DNA from: an uncultured Muribaculaceae bacterium
GTDB lineage: Bacteria > Bacteroidota > Bacteroidia > Bacteroidales > Muribaculaceae
Assembly: GCA_910584525.1 (NCBI GenBank)
Contig: CAJUAT010000026.1
Location: 1 to 34,573 of the forward strand
Direction of reading: 5' to 3'
DNA: 34,573 bases
Shown: one piece after another, positions 1 to 7,957 of the stretch
How positions within the stretch are numbered: position 1 is the stretch's first letter
How the letters are laid out: each line of letters starts with the position of its first letter
Made by a program: the position numbers and the translations under genes
Notes under the pieces: model-generated
Database searches by the model: none
The model's input: the letters and a program-made list of their open reading frames with translations, nothing else
What the model was told of the DNA's origin: nothing

Positions 1-22
1 CGCTCAATTTTATAATCTGAAA

Positions 23-217
23 TCAGCAAGTTGAACTTGCGAAACTTGAATAATTAAAAAAAGTAAATTCGTCACCGCATGACATGACTTCTTGCCACGT
101 CGCTCCATCTTGCCATATCTCCTCAAGTGTCAGCAATTTCTCTCCTCGCGCAAATGAACAACAGCCACACATTACAAAAATCAGTGCTACTGCCAACAAA
201 ACCTTAATTCCCTTCAT
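23..217 (-). CDS. small predicted lipoprotein, function unknown
   Basis: A 64-residue protein if started at the ATG at 217, where a Lys-containing n-region, a hydrophobic stretch and a Cys-rich lipobox-like segment (VMCGCC) follow at once. An in-frame upstream ATG at 256 would add 13 polar residues before the signal peptide and is less likely. The mature part is only about 45 residues and has no motif I recognise. The last dozen codons lie inside a sequence (positions 35-57) that recurs in inverted orientation at the other end of the window, so the C-terminus may be an element read-through or the gene may be a remnant. A -7-like box lies upstream at 281-288. I am fairly sure of the signal peptide, much less that the whole ORF is a functional gene. 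Confidence 0.45.
   Translation of the reverse strand: MKGIKVLLAVALIFVMCGCCSFARGEKLLTLEEIWQDGATWQEVMSCGDEFTFFNYSSFASSTC
26..57. repeat. palindrome plus element repeated at the far end of the window
   Basis: Positions 26-40 form a perfect 15-bp palindrome (GCAAGTT-G-AACTTGC). Positions 35-57 (starting ACTTGCGAAACTT and ending AATAATTAA) match the reverse complement of 34517-34539 in 22 of 23 bases. Both copies are also preceded by CTGAAAT a few bases upstream, so the element is longer than 23 bp with a variable gap. The function is unknown. Confidence 0.6.
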
Positions 218-280
218 GATATTCACAATAAAATCCCTATTGTTGTTTCGCAACAAAGTTATTTAAGAATATTTACAAAT

Positions 281-288
281 CAAAATTA
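281..288 (-). promoter_or_regulatory. candidate -7 box for the small lipoprotein
   Basis: On the minus strand this reads TAATTTTG, a perfect match to the Bacteroidetes -7 consensus TAnnTTTG. No -33 element is evident at 19-20 bp. It would give a leader of roughly 55 nt before the ATG at 217. A perfect AT-rich inverted repeat (291-312) lies immediately upstream. Confidence 0.35.
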
Positions 289-290
289 TC

Positions 291-312
291 AAATATGTTA
301 TACAACATATTT
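291..312. repeat. perfect 9-bp inverted repeat next to a promoter
   Basis: Arms AAATATGTT (291-299) and AACATATTT (304-312) are separated by 4 bases. The repeat lies between the trkH stop and the candidate -7 box at 281-288, where an operator would fit. It could also be a weak AU-only hairpin. Confidence 0.4.
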
Positions 313-313
313 A

Positions 314-327
314 TCCGGGATGCCGGA
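314..327 (-). terminator. weak candidate terminator of the trk operon
   Basis: TCCGG-GATG-CCGGA forms a short GC-rich stem just after the trkH stop. On the minus strand it is followed by an AT-rich stretch. The stem is only 5 bp, so this is tentative. Confidence 0.3.
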
Positions 328-341
328 AGTGTCAGTATTTT

Positions 342-1865
342 TTATCTTTTCCAGAATCCGGGGGTGAATACGAGGATTACAGTGAAAATTTCAAGACGGC
401 CTACGAGCATCAGGAACGACAACAGCCATTTCACAGCGTCGGGCATCAGGGAATAGTCGCCGTTGAGGCCGGTGGTATCTGTGCCCATGCCCATGTTGGA
501 AACTGCCTGCAAGGCACAGAACACTCCGTCGGCCAGCGGTATGCCGAAAAGACTGATCACCGTGCCTCCCACTACAATCACTATGATATAGAGGAACAGA
601 AAAGCGAGCGTCTTGTGTATGATGGCCGGATTGGTGCCACGCCCGTTCAATATCACGGTGGTGACTGAGCTGGGATGCATTATCTTGTAAAACTCATTCT
701 TGATGAATTTGAAAAGGACGATGAACCTGTCGATCTTAGCACCGCCTGAAGTACTTCCGGCACAGGCTCCCACGAACATCAGCACCAGTATCACCACCAC
801 GGCCAGAGGTCCCCAGCTGCTGAATCCGGGTGCAGCTATACCTGTCGACGACAGCATCGACACCGTCTGGAAAAGAGGGTCGATCGTGACATCCGACACA
901 TCCTCATAAAGTCCCTCCAACAGCACATCGGCCGAAATGAGCAGATAGCCGGCAAGTACGAAACACAGATAAGCCTTGAAAACGGTGTTGCGGAAGATAT
1001 TCATCACCTTTCCGCTAACGGCATTGTAAATAAGCGATAGATTGACGCCGCCGAGAAACATGAACACCACCATCACCACCTTGACATACAGCGTGTTGTA
1101 GAGCGCGATACCGTCGTCGGAGGTGCTGAAACCTCCCGTAGACATCGTGGACATGGCGTAACAAAGCGCATTGAAGAAGTCCATGTCGGAAAAGGCGAGG
1201 AGCACCACAAGCATGGCCGTAAGCACTATGTACACGAGCCAAAGGCCCTTGGCTGTGGCGCTGACACGCGGACGCAGCTTGTCGTGGGTGATGCCCGTCA
1301 CCTCCGCATTGAAGAGGAGCATACCGCCCGATGAATTGAGCATCGGCACCACAGCCAGCGTGAAAAGCAGGATTCCCAGACCGCCGAACCATTGTATCAG
1401 ACAGCGCCACAGAATAATCGACTTCGGCACATCCACCAGGGAATAAAGCACGGTAGCGCCAGTGGTGGTGAAACCGCTCATGGTCTCGAAAAAGGCATCC
1501 GTCACCGACATGTGGGTGCCATAGAAAATAAAGGGAAGCATGCCGAAGAGCGAGAGAATCACCCAGGTGAGTCCGGTAAGCAGAATGGCCTCGCGGCGCC
1601 CCATCTCCTTCGACTTGGGATTTATCAGCGTCATCAGCACGCCGACGCTACCCGTGATGCCCGCCACAATAAAAAAAGGCAACGAACTCTCAGGCTCGTA
1701 TATCAACGCTATAACGCATGGTATCAGCATGAAAATGGCCTCTATCGACAGCAGCCACCCTTCCACACGCAGAAGCATCAGCAGATTGATATACTTCTTA
1801 TGCGCCAGCCGTGGGAGCCTTACCTTCAGGGCCCGCCCTTTGATATTACGCTTTAGCTGAACCAT
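342..1865 (-). CDS. trkH: potassium uptake channel subunit TrkH
   Basis: A 507-residue TrkH/KtrB superfamily integral membrane protein that forms the K+ permeation path of the Trk system. The four selectivity-filter repeats are visible: TTTGA near residues 133-137, STGGFS 242-247, SSTGIA 339-344 and SNMGMGTD 456-463. The characteristic QWFGGLGI follows the first repeat. Many hydrophobic segments match the expected 4 x (M1-P-M2) fold, and the length is normal. Its start lies 13 bp inside the end of trkA, so translation is probably coupled to that of its cytoplasmic regulator. It is the last gene of the minus-strand operon that begins at 5313. Confidence 0.95.
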   Translation of the reverse strand: MVQLKRNIKGRALKVRLPRLAHKKYINLLMLLRVEGWLLSIEAIFMLIPCVIALIYEPESSLPFFIVAGITGSVGVLMTLINPKSKEMGRREAILLTGLTWVILSLFGMLPFIFYGTHMSVTDAFFETMSGFTTTGATVLYSLVDVPKSIILWRCLIQWFGGLGILLFTLAVVPMLNSSGGMLLFNAEVTGITHDKLRPRVSATAKGLWLVYIVLTAMLVVLLAFSDMDFFNALCYAMSTMSTGGFSTSDDGIALYNTLYVKVVMVVFMFLGGVNLSLIYNAVSGKVMNIFRNTVFKAYLCFVLAGYLLISADVLLEGLYEDVSDVTIDPLFQTVSMLSSTGIAAPGFSSWGPLAVVVILVLMFVGACAGSTSGGAKIDRFIVLFKFIKNEFYKIMHPSSVTTVILNGRGTNPAIIHKTLAFLFLYIIVIVVGGTVISLFGIPLADGVFCALQAVSNMGMGTDTTGLNGDYSLMPDAVKWLLSFLMLVGRLEIFTVILVFTPGFWKR

Positions 1866-3190
1866 TTCTCAATCTTGTCGAGAGTACCTTGCAGACTGAA
1901 CACCACCACATAGTCGCCGGCACGTATCTGCGTGTCGCCGCCTACGAGCGAAACCTTGTCGTCGCGGATAAGGGCCGCAAGAGTCATACCGAAAGGAAGC
2001 TTCAGCTGACTTACCGGCTTTTTCGTGATCCGCGCTCCCTCATGAACCATGATCTCCGCGACATCGGCATCCGCCAATGTCAGAAAACGCGAATTGCTCT
2101 GGTCGGAATCTATGAGAATCTTATAGATACGGCTCGAAGCCAGAAGCTTCTTGTTGATGGTGGTGCCGATGTTCATATTCTCGGCAAGGTCCACAAACTG
2201 CAGGTTCTCCACATCGGCCACAGTCTTCGGAACACCGAATTCCTTAGCCGTCATGCAGGCAAGGATATTCGTTTCCGACGAACCGGTCAGAGCCATGAAA
2301 GCATCGTAACGGTAGATGGTGTTTTCCCGGAGCACCTCTATGTCACGGCCGTCGCCATATACAATCTCGCAGTCGGGGGGAAGCTCGGTAGCCATCTTCT
2401 CGCACTTGGCCATGTCATAGTCGAGAATCTTGATATGGAACCTGTCGTGGAAGAGCCTGGCGAACCTTCGCGCAATACGGCTGCCGCCCAGAATGATAAC
2501 GTCGTGTATCACCCGTCTGGTCTTGCCGCACAGTTCCCTGACATCCTCTATGAACGGCGGCGTGGTGATGAAGTAGACTATGTCGTCGGGAAGTATCTCG
2601 TCATTTCCGTTAGGGATGATTGTCTCGTTATGCCGCTTTATGGCCGCTATGTGGAAATCATGGGTAGTGACGGGAAGATCCTTTATCCTGGTATTGAGCA
2701 ACGGAGAATTGCCGTAAACCTTTACACCTATCATGAGCAGTTTTCCCTCATGCAGCTCTCCCCAGTAACGGGCCCAATTATGGCTCAGCGACATGGCGAT
2801 TTCATTGGCAGCAAGATTCTCGGGATATATCATGAAGTCAACGCCCAATTCCTTGAGCACTCCGCCATATTTAGGCACAATGAACTCGCTGTTGTCGATA
2901 CGGGCCACGGTTTTCGTGGCTCCCAGCTTCTTGGCTATGGCGCAAGAGAGGATATTGTCGGTCTCGTAAGGGGTCACGGCTATGAAGAGGTCGGCTTCAT
3001 CCACCGCCACATCCTTCAGACTCTGGAAGCTGTAAGGAGAACCGTTCCAGGTCATCAGATTGTAATTGGAGTCGATTACGTCAAGACGCGACTGGTCACG
3101 GTCCAGCAATGTAATGTCCTGGTTTTCCTTCGACAGCATCTTGGCAAGATGCCTTCCTACTTCGCCCGAACCGGCTATAACTATCTTCAT
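1853..3190 (-). CDS. trkA: Trk potassium system NAD-binding regulator TrkA
   Basis: A 445-residue peripheral membrane protein that binds NAD(H)/nucleotides and gates TrkH. It has two tandem RCK units, each a Rossmann TrkA_N domain followed by a TrkA_C domain. The first carries a full GxGxxG (GSGEVG, residues 7-12) with an acidic LLDRD strand end. The second begins near residue 227 (IILGGSRIA) and its glycine motif is degenerate, so the two sites may differ in nucleotide binding. The start codon overlaps the dxs stop in an ATGA, and the 3' end overlaps trkH by 13 bp, which suggests the three proteins are translated in a coupled way. Confidence 0.95.
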   Translation of the reverse strand: MKIVIAGSGEVGRHLAKMLSKENQDITLLDRDQSRLDVIDSNYNLMTWNGSPYSFQSLKDVAVDEADLFIAVTPYETDNILSCAIAKKLGATKTVARIDNSEFIVPKYGGVLKELGVDFMIYPENLAANEIAMSLSHNWARYWGELHEGKLLMIGVKVYGNSPLLNTRIKDLPVTTHDFHIAAIKRHNETIIPNGNDEILPDDIVYFITTPPFIEDVRELCGKTRRVIHDVIILGGSRIARRFARLFHDRFHIKILDYDMAKCEKMATELPPDCEIVYGDGRDIEVLRENTIYRYDAFMALTGSSETNILACMTAKEFGVPKTVADVENLQFVDLAENMNIGTTINKKLLASSRIYKILIDSDQSNSRFLTLADADVAEIMVHEGARITKKPVSQLKLPFGMTLAALIRDDKVSLVGGDTQIRAGDYVVVFSLQGTLDKIEKWFS

Positions 3191-5112
3191 TTCCTACAGT
3201 CTGACGCCTGCCCCGCTACCGCCGCCACTATGGCATCGGTGTCGAAACCGCAAATGTTTCTCAACTCCTTGACCGTACCGTGGGCTATCCATTCGTCGGG
3301 GACGCCGAGGCGTGTAACCCTTATGTCGATTCCCCGGTCGGCAAGCCATTCCAGCACCTTGCTGCCGAATCCTCCCTTACGTATTCCGTCCTCTACAGTG
3401 ACGATATGTTTATGCCGTTCGGCTATGCGCCTCAGCAGCTCGCCGTCGAGAGGATTCACCCATATCATGTCGTAAAGACTCGTCTTTATTCCCCGTTGTG
3501 CAAGGATTTCCACAGCCTTACGGGCATCGGCGAGCACAGGGCCTATGGTCACAATGGCCGTGTCGGCACCCTCCGTTTCCGCCACTACCCTTCCCTTGCC
3601 TATGGTCATCGGCTCGTCGATGGAATTTGCCGGCATCTCGCCGCACGAGCCGCGCGGATAACGCATGGCCATAGGGCCGTCATAGGCATATGCCGTGGCC
3701 ATCAGCGTGCGCAGCATCCATCCTTCCGACGGCGCCGCCACAGGCATCCCCGGAATATTGGAGAGGTAACTGAGGTCGAAAAGTCCGTGATGAGTCACGC
3801 CATCCTCCCCCACAAGGCCGGCGCGGTCTATGCAGAACGTCACGGGAAGCCGCTGTATCGCCACATCGTGGATGATATTGTCGTATGCACGCTGCAGGAA
3901 CGCCGAATATACCGCCACAAAAGGATGCTTGCCCTGCGAGGCAAGACCTCCGGCGAAGGTCACGGCGTGACCTTCCGATATGCCTACATCGTACACGCGT
4001 TCGGGGTGGGTCTTCTGAAGCATGTCGACAGATGTTCCCGAGAGCATCGCGGCCGTGATTCCCACCACATTCTCGTGACGGTCGGCGAGGTCTACGAGCG
4101 TCCTGCCGAACACATCCTGCCATTTGGCGCTGCCCCCTGTCGACTGCGACCGCTGCCCCGTGGCCGGATCGAATTTGCCCGGAGCATGCCAATCGCTCGG
4201 ATTACGCATGGCCGGCTCGTAGCCGTAACCCTTGACCGTATGCAGATGAAGGATACGCGGCCCCTTCATATCCTTGATTTCATTGAGTACCTGAACCACC
4301 TTCCTGACGTGGTTGCCGTTGAAGGGCCCGAAATAACGTATGTCGAGACCCTCGAAGATGTTCTGCTGGTTTGACACGAGCGATTTGAGAGCGTTGCCGA
4401 AGCGCAGCACGCGCCCCCGGCGGCGGTCGTCCATAAGTCCTTTATTGCGGAAAGCGTTATATACGCGGTGACGCCAGCGGTTATATCCTCCCGAAGTGGT
4501 GAGTTCCGACAGATAACGGTGCAGCGAGCCGACATTGGGAGATATCGACATGTCGTTGTCGTTGAGGATTATCAGGAGATTGTTGGGATTGATGGCGGCA
4601 TTGTTGAGCCCTTCGAAGGCGAGGCCGTTGCTCATGGAGGCGTCGCCGATAAGGGCCACGGTATGAGCCTCCTCCCGGCCGGGAGTGTTGAGGTCGGCTA
4701 TGGCCATTCCCAACGCCGCCGATATCGAATTGCCGGCATGGCCGCAGGTGAACGTGTCGTAGCAGCTCTCCGAAGGTGCCGGGAATCCGCTTATGCCGCC
4801 GAGTGTGCGCTGGGTGACGAATGCCTCACGACGTCCCGTCAGTAGCTTATGGGCATAGGCCTGGTGTCCTACATCATAGACAATTCTGTCAAAAGGAGTG
4901 TTAAAGACATAATGCATGGCCACTATGATGTCCACGGCACCCATGCTCGACCCGAAATGTCCCGGATTGTCGGAGAGGCCGTTGATTATCGATTGCCGGA
5001 TTTCCGCGCATACCTGCGGCAGCTGACTCTCGTCAAGCTTCCGCAAATCGGCCGGCGCAGCTATTCTGTCGAGCAACGTTGTCTGCGTTAATTGTCTATC
5101 CTCGTGTTCCAT
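3187..5112 (-). CDS. dxs: 1-deoxy-D-xylulose-5-phosphate synthase
   Basis: This thiamine-diphosphate enzyme condenses pyruvate and glyceraldehyde 3-phosphate, the first step of the MEP isoprenoid pathway. At 641 residues it has the usual length. Visible landmarks are the NPGHFGSS histidine (H52), YDVGHQAY near 79-86, the ThDP/Mg motif GDASMSNGLAFEG near 156 through NDNDMSIS (184-191), and the catalytic glutamate in SEGHAVTF (E380). SEGH replaces the more widespread EQH at that site; I believe this is common in Bacteroidetes. It is the second gene of the operon, 15 bp after a small membrane protein and overlapping trkA by 4 bp. The link to potassium uptake looks like shared expression rather than shared function. 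Confidence 0.96.
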   Translation of the reverse strand: MEHEDRQLTQTTLLDRIAAPADLRKLDESQLPQVCAEIRQSIINGLSDNPGHFGSSMGAVDIIVAMHYVFNTPFDRIVYDVGHQAYAHKLLTGRREAFVTQRTLGGISGFPAPSESCYDTFTCGHAGNSISAALGMAIADLNTPGREEAHTVALIGDASMSNGLAFEGLNNAAINPNNLLIILNDNDMSISPNVGSLHRYLSELTTSGGYNRWRHRVYNAFRNKGLMDDRRRGRVLRFGNALKSLVSNQQNIFEGLDIRYFGPFNGNHVRKVVQVLNEIKDMKGPRILHLHTVKGYGYEPAMRNPSDWHAPGKFDPATGQRSQSTGGSAKWQDVFGRTLVDLADRHENVVGITAAMLSGTSVDMLQKTHPERVYDVGISEGHAVTFAGGLASQGKHPFVAVYSAFLQRAYDNIIHDVAIQRLPVTFCIDRAGLVGEDGVTHHGLFDLSYLSNIPGMPVAAPSEGWMLRTLMATAYAYDGPMAMRYPRGSCGEMPANSIDEPMTIGKGRVVAETEGADTAIVTIGPVLADARKAVEILAQRGIKTSLYDMIWVNPLDGELLRRIAERHKHIVTVEDGIRKGGFGSKVLEWLADRGIDIRVTRLGVPDEWIAHGTVKELRNICGFDTDAIVAAVAGQASDCRK

Positions 5113-5127
5113 GTAAGAGCCTAAAGT

Positions 5128-5313
5128 TCATTTCCCTTTGCCCTCTTTGCGTTTGCCGTATTTACGCCATAAAGGCACGAATATTATCACGCCCGACGCG
5201 GCTACCATCAGCAGATTGTAGAGGGTGAATCCGGCCGACAACACTCCCCAGGCAAGCCATAGCCAGACAAGCCCCAGTAATGTCATCCCTATTACTGCCG
5301 TAGTTTTCATCAT
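5128..5313 (-). CDS. small two-helix membrane protein, unknown function
   Basis: A 61-residue protein with two hydrophobic segments (about residues 6-25 and 28-47) and a very basic tail (WRKYGKRKEGKGK) that should be cytoplasmic. I recognise no family. The ORF starts with two adjacent ATGs (5313 and 5310). The candidate promoter predicts transcription starting at or next to them, so translation may be leaderless, or may begin at the Met at 5286. It is the first gene of the dxs-trkA-trkH unit, with 15 bp to dxs. The signals around it and its clean two-helix pattern support a real gene. Confidence 0.6.
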   Translation of the reverse strand: MMKTTAVIGMTLLGLVWLWLAWGVLSAGFTLYNLLMVAASGVIIFVPLWRKYGKRKEGKGK

Positions 5314-5315
5314 TG

Positions 5316-5345
5316 CAAAAATACAAAAAATTCCGCAATCACCAA
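5316..5345 (-). promoter_or_regulatory. promoter of the small membrane protein-dxs-trkA-trkH operon
   Basis: On the minus strand TATTTTTG (5323-5316) is a perfect TAnnTTTG -7 box, with TTG (5345-5343) 19 bp upstream as the -33 element. The predicted start point falls within a few bases of the first ATGs, so the leader would be almost absent. Confidence 0.55.
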
Positions 5346-5440
5346 TATACTCTCCTCTATCTTTCTTAACAGGTGCCGGTTTTCCGAATCATTTTCAGGG
5401 TCATTAACACCGATTATTAGGATAATGATAAAAAAATAGC

Positions 5441-5448
5441 TAACTTCG
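5441..5448 (+). promoter_or_regulatory. candidate -7 box for the L,D-transpeptidase operon
   Basis: TAACTTCG matches TAnnTTTG at all but one defined base. It ends only 10 bp before the ATG at 5459, which would again give a near-leaderless transcript. I see no -33 element at the right distance. A short inverted repeat ATTAT-TAGG-ATAAT lies upstream, near 5413-5426. Confidence 0.35.
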
Positions 5449-5458
5449 CGCCTTAATT

Positions 5459-6433
5459 ATGAGAGGACAATTGACAAACATCATAAAGAAGTGGACTGTA
5501 GGGCGGGCAACCATGGTTGTCTGCATGGTCATGGGGATGCTGCTGATGCTGTGGGGTTGCGGGGGCAACCGCAACGGCGGCGACAATGACACGGCAACCC
5601 TGTCGGAAGAGATAACGGCCCTCGACACCGCAAAGCCCATAGTGGCCGACACCGCCGTCAAGGAAAAGGAGGAGGAGCCGCTCGACTATTCCAAGGCCGT
5701 ATTCGACAACGGCATCATACCCGTAATAGAAGAGACAAGCCCCGAATATGCGGCAAAGCTCGCAGCCTCCGGTCAGGATGGTTTTCTCATCGTCGACAAG
5801 GCCAGGATGAAGGTTATCCTCTATGACCGCTACGGATACGTGCTCAAGGAATACGGTATGGCATGCTCACGCAATTACGGCACGAAACACAAGAAGGGCG
5901 ACAACCGTACTCCAGAGGGCTTCTTCAGCGTACAGGGCGTATACGACAGCACCGACTGGCTATACACCGACGACAATGGCCGCACTTCAAAGAAGAAAGG
6001 ACAGTTCGGACCTCGCTTCATACGTCTGAGCATTCCGGGCATCTACTCCATAGGTATACACGGCACCTGCGCGCCATGGTCGATAGGACACCGCGCCTCG
6101 CACGGATGCATCAGGCTCACCAACGAAAACATTCTCGAGCTTGTGGAGCTCGTGAAACCGGGAATGCCCGTGATTGTTCTCCCCGGCAAACGCGACCGGC
6201 AGGTAAACCGCAGCGAAGGATACGACATAACTTATTTCCCTACCGACCCCAACTACAAGATGTCGGATAAGGAAAAGGAGGAAAAGGTTAGCGAACGCAA
6301 AGAAGAGAAAGACAGCGCCAAGGCACCAGAGACGAAAACCGACAGCATAGTTCCGGCACACGTGTCCGAGCCGGCCGAATTGCCGGCAGAGGAGCATAAG
6401 GTAGCACCTGAGGTGCCCGATTCTATATTCTGA
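5459..6433 (+). CDS. L,D-transpeptidase (YkuD) lipoprotein
   Basis: A 324-residue protein with a lipoprotein signal (hydrophobic stretch ending LWGC, lipid Cys at residue 34), a Thr/Asp/Glu-rich linker and a YkuD domain from about 105 to 240. The catalytic signature is clear: HGT with H201, then SHGCIRL with H215 and the nucleophile C217. Such enzymes make 3-3 peptidoglycan cross-links or attach proteins or D-amino acids to the wall; which of these it does cannot be read from the sequence. The last 70 residues are a charged tail (KEKEEKVSERKEEK, then Pro/Glu-rich) that looks disordered and could reach through the periplasm. Its stop codon overlaps the next start in TGATG, so it is tightly coupled to the DUF389 protein. 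Confidence 0.88.
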   Translation: MRGQLTNIIKKWTVGRATMVVCMVMGMLLMLWGCGGNRNGGDNDTATLSEEITALDTAKPIVADTAVKEKEEEPLDYSKAVFDNGIIPVIEETSPEYAAKLAASGQDGFLIVDKARMKVILYDRYGYVLKEYGMACSRNYGTKHKKGDNRTPEGFFSVQGVYDSTDWLYTDDNGRTSKKKGQFGPRFIRLSIPGIYSIGIHGTCAPWSIGHRASHGCIRLTNENILELVELVKPGMPVIVLPGKRDRQVNRSEGYDITYFPTDPNYKMSDKEKEEKVSERKEEKDSAKAPETKTDSIVPAHVSEPAELPAEEHKVAPEVPDSIF

Positions 6434-7854
6434 TGACTGATAATACAGAAACCGACGGCAGAACACTGACGACATTCCGGAAGAGAATGCGCGCCATGGG
6501 CGACGAGATAAAATCCTATCTCAATCCCATGGCCGATCTGGAGTCGCAGAAAGATATCGAGGAATCGATACGCTCGGGCGTATCGTTCAAGGGGTCGCAG
6601 CTGCTTATTCTGATATTCGCCATATTCATAGCCTCATTAGGGCTGAACACCGACAGCATCCCGGTGATAATCGGTGCGATGCTCATATCGCCGCTGATGG
6701 GTCCGATAATCGGCATGGGGCTCGGCATAGGCATCCGCGACTTCACGCTGCTGAAACGCAGCCTCAAGAATATCACGGCCGCCATCATAGGGTCGCTGCT
6801 CACCTCGGCGCTATATTTCCTGATATCTCCACAGTACGAAGGGTCGAGCCAGCTGCTGGCCCGCACATCACCGTCGATCTACGATGTGCTGATAGCCCTC
6901 TTCGGCGGAGCCGCCGGCATACTCAGCATCGCCGCCAAAAACAAAGGGCAGGTGATGCCCGGTGTGGCTATCGCTACTTCTCTCATGCCTCCCCTCTGTA
7001 CCGCCGGGTATGGCCTCGCTACTCTACAGATGAAGTTCTTCCTCGGAGCTTTCTACCTCTTCTTCACCAACATGATGTTCATATTCGTGGCTTCATGGAT
7101 AGGCGTCAAGGTGTTCGGTTTCAAGAATGTGGTTTATCAGGATGCCGCCAGGGCCAGGAAAGTCAAGACCATCGTTTATATCATCGTGACCGCCATGATA
7201 GGTCTCAGCGCCTATCTTACGGTAATCATGATCCAGAACAACATATTCATAGAAAGGGCCACTCGGTTTGTGGAAAACGAGATGGTGTTCCCCAACACGC
7301 AGGTGCTCAACTCGAAGGAATACGTTGCCGGCGGCAAACGCTATATCGACGTCACACTCATCGGCGAGGCTCTGCCCAAGGACTCGCTGCAGCTGGTGAT
7401 GATCAACAAGATGGACTCCTGCGGCCTCGGAGGCACCATCCTCAACATCAAGCAGGGATTTGCGCTCAACAACAACGAGGCTCTTGACAACGACGACACA
7501 GAGAGCCAGTTCTATCATCTAATGCAGGCGGAGCTCTCGCGCAAACAGACGGAAGTAGACTCTCTGCAGTCGATTATAGCCATGTCGCAGATGTTCAGCG
7601 ACGAGAGCCGACGTATCGCTCCTGAGGTGAAAGTGCTTTTCCCCAACATCCGCGACATAGCCCTGTCGCAGATGGTGGCCACATCCACCGGCAGCGAAAG
7701 CGTCGACACGGTAAACATGATATTCGTAAACGCGCCAGCTGGCCTCTCCGCCGCCGAAAGGAAGAAACTGACCGACTATATCGGCGTTCGCCTCAAAGAG
7801 GAGCACCTGCACCTCACCCTCAACCCCGCAAATTTCCCCTGGCCTTCAAAATAG
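6433..7854 (+). CDS. DUF389 membrane protein
   Basis: A 473-residue protein of the DUF389 (TIGR00341-type) family, whose biochemical function is not established. After a short polar N-terminus come about six hydrophobic segments between residues 55 and 275, including the conserved-looking SIPVIIGAMLISPLMGPIIG, GIRD and ATSLMPPLCTAGYGLA. A soluble C-terminal part of about 200 residues follows. It starts on the last base of the upstream L,D-transpeptidase stop, which suggests translational coupling and perhaps a joint envelope role; the latter is inference. Length and motif order are typical. Nine-bp repeats follow its stop codon directly. Confidence 0.85.
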   Translation: MTDNTETDGRTLTTFRKRMRAMGDEIKSYLNPMADLESQKDIEESIRSGVSFKGSQLLILIFAIFIASLGLNTDSIPVIIGAMLISPLMGPIIGMGLGIGIRDFTLLKRSLKNITAAIIGSLLTSALYFLISPQYEGSSQLLARTSPSIYDVLIALFGGAAGILSIAAKNKGQVMPGVAIATSLMPPLCTAGYGLATLQMKFFLGAFYLFFTNMMFIFVASWIGVKVFGFKNVVYQDAARARKVKTIVYIIVTAMIGLSAYLTVIMIQNNIFIERATRFVENEMVFPNTQVLNSKEYVAGGKRYIDVTLIGEALPKDSLQLVMINKMDSCGLGGTILNIKQGFALNNNEALDNDDTESQFYHLMQAELSRKQTEVDSLQSIIAMSQMFSDESRRIAPEVKVLFPNIRDIALSQMVATSTGSESVDTVNMIFVNAPAGLSAAERKKLTDYIGVRLKEEHLHLTLNPANFPWPSK

Positions 7855-7860
7855 GACTGT

Positions 7861-7904
7861 AAGGTCTTTAAGGTCTCTAAGGTCCTTAAAGTCCTAAGGT
7901 TATT
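7861..7904 (+). repeat. 9-bp tandem repeats (AAGGTCTTT type), possible terminator
   Basis: Five units in a row: AAGGTCTTT, AAGGTCTCT, AAGGTCCTT, AAAGTCCT (one base short) and AAGGTTATT. Within them 7862-7873 and 7884-7895 pair into a 12-bp stem with one T-T mismatch and a 10-nt loop, so the array could end the upstream operon. It stops at the -33 element of dapA. Related arrays lie at 24382, 25919 and 30020. Confidence 0.7.
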
Positions 7905-7933
7905 GCGAATCACGATTTAATTTCCTATTTTTG
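7903..7933 (+). promoter_or_regulatory. dapA promoter
   Basis: TTG (7903-7905), a 20-bp spacer, then TATTTTTG (7926-7933), a perfect -7 box. The transcript would start near 7938, about 20 nt before the ATG at 7958. This rules out the TTG at 7931 as a start codon. Confidence 0.65.
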
Positions 7934-7957
7934 CAATTCAAAACAACCGCGCTATAT

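Noticed and set aside
84..266. Plus-strand 60-codon ORF at the left end
   Set aside because: Antisense to the small lipoprotein, Ser/Pro-rich and without signal or motif.
1889..3475. Long plus-strand ORF (528 codons) opposite trkA/dxs
   Set aside because: It is the antisense shadow of trkA and dxs; its translation shows no family features and the opposite strand encodes well-conserved enzymes.
7861..7904. CRISPR-like repeats
   Set aside because: Units are 9 bp, contiguous and without spacers, and no cas gene is present.
7931..7957. TTG start for dapA giving nine more residues
   Set aside because: The codon lies inside the perfect -7 box, so it would not be transcribed; the ATG at 7958 gives the usual DapA N-terminus.
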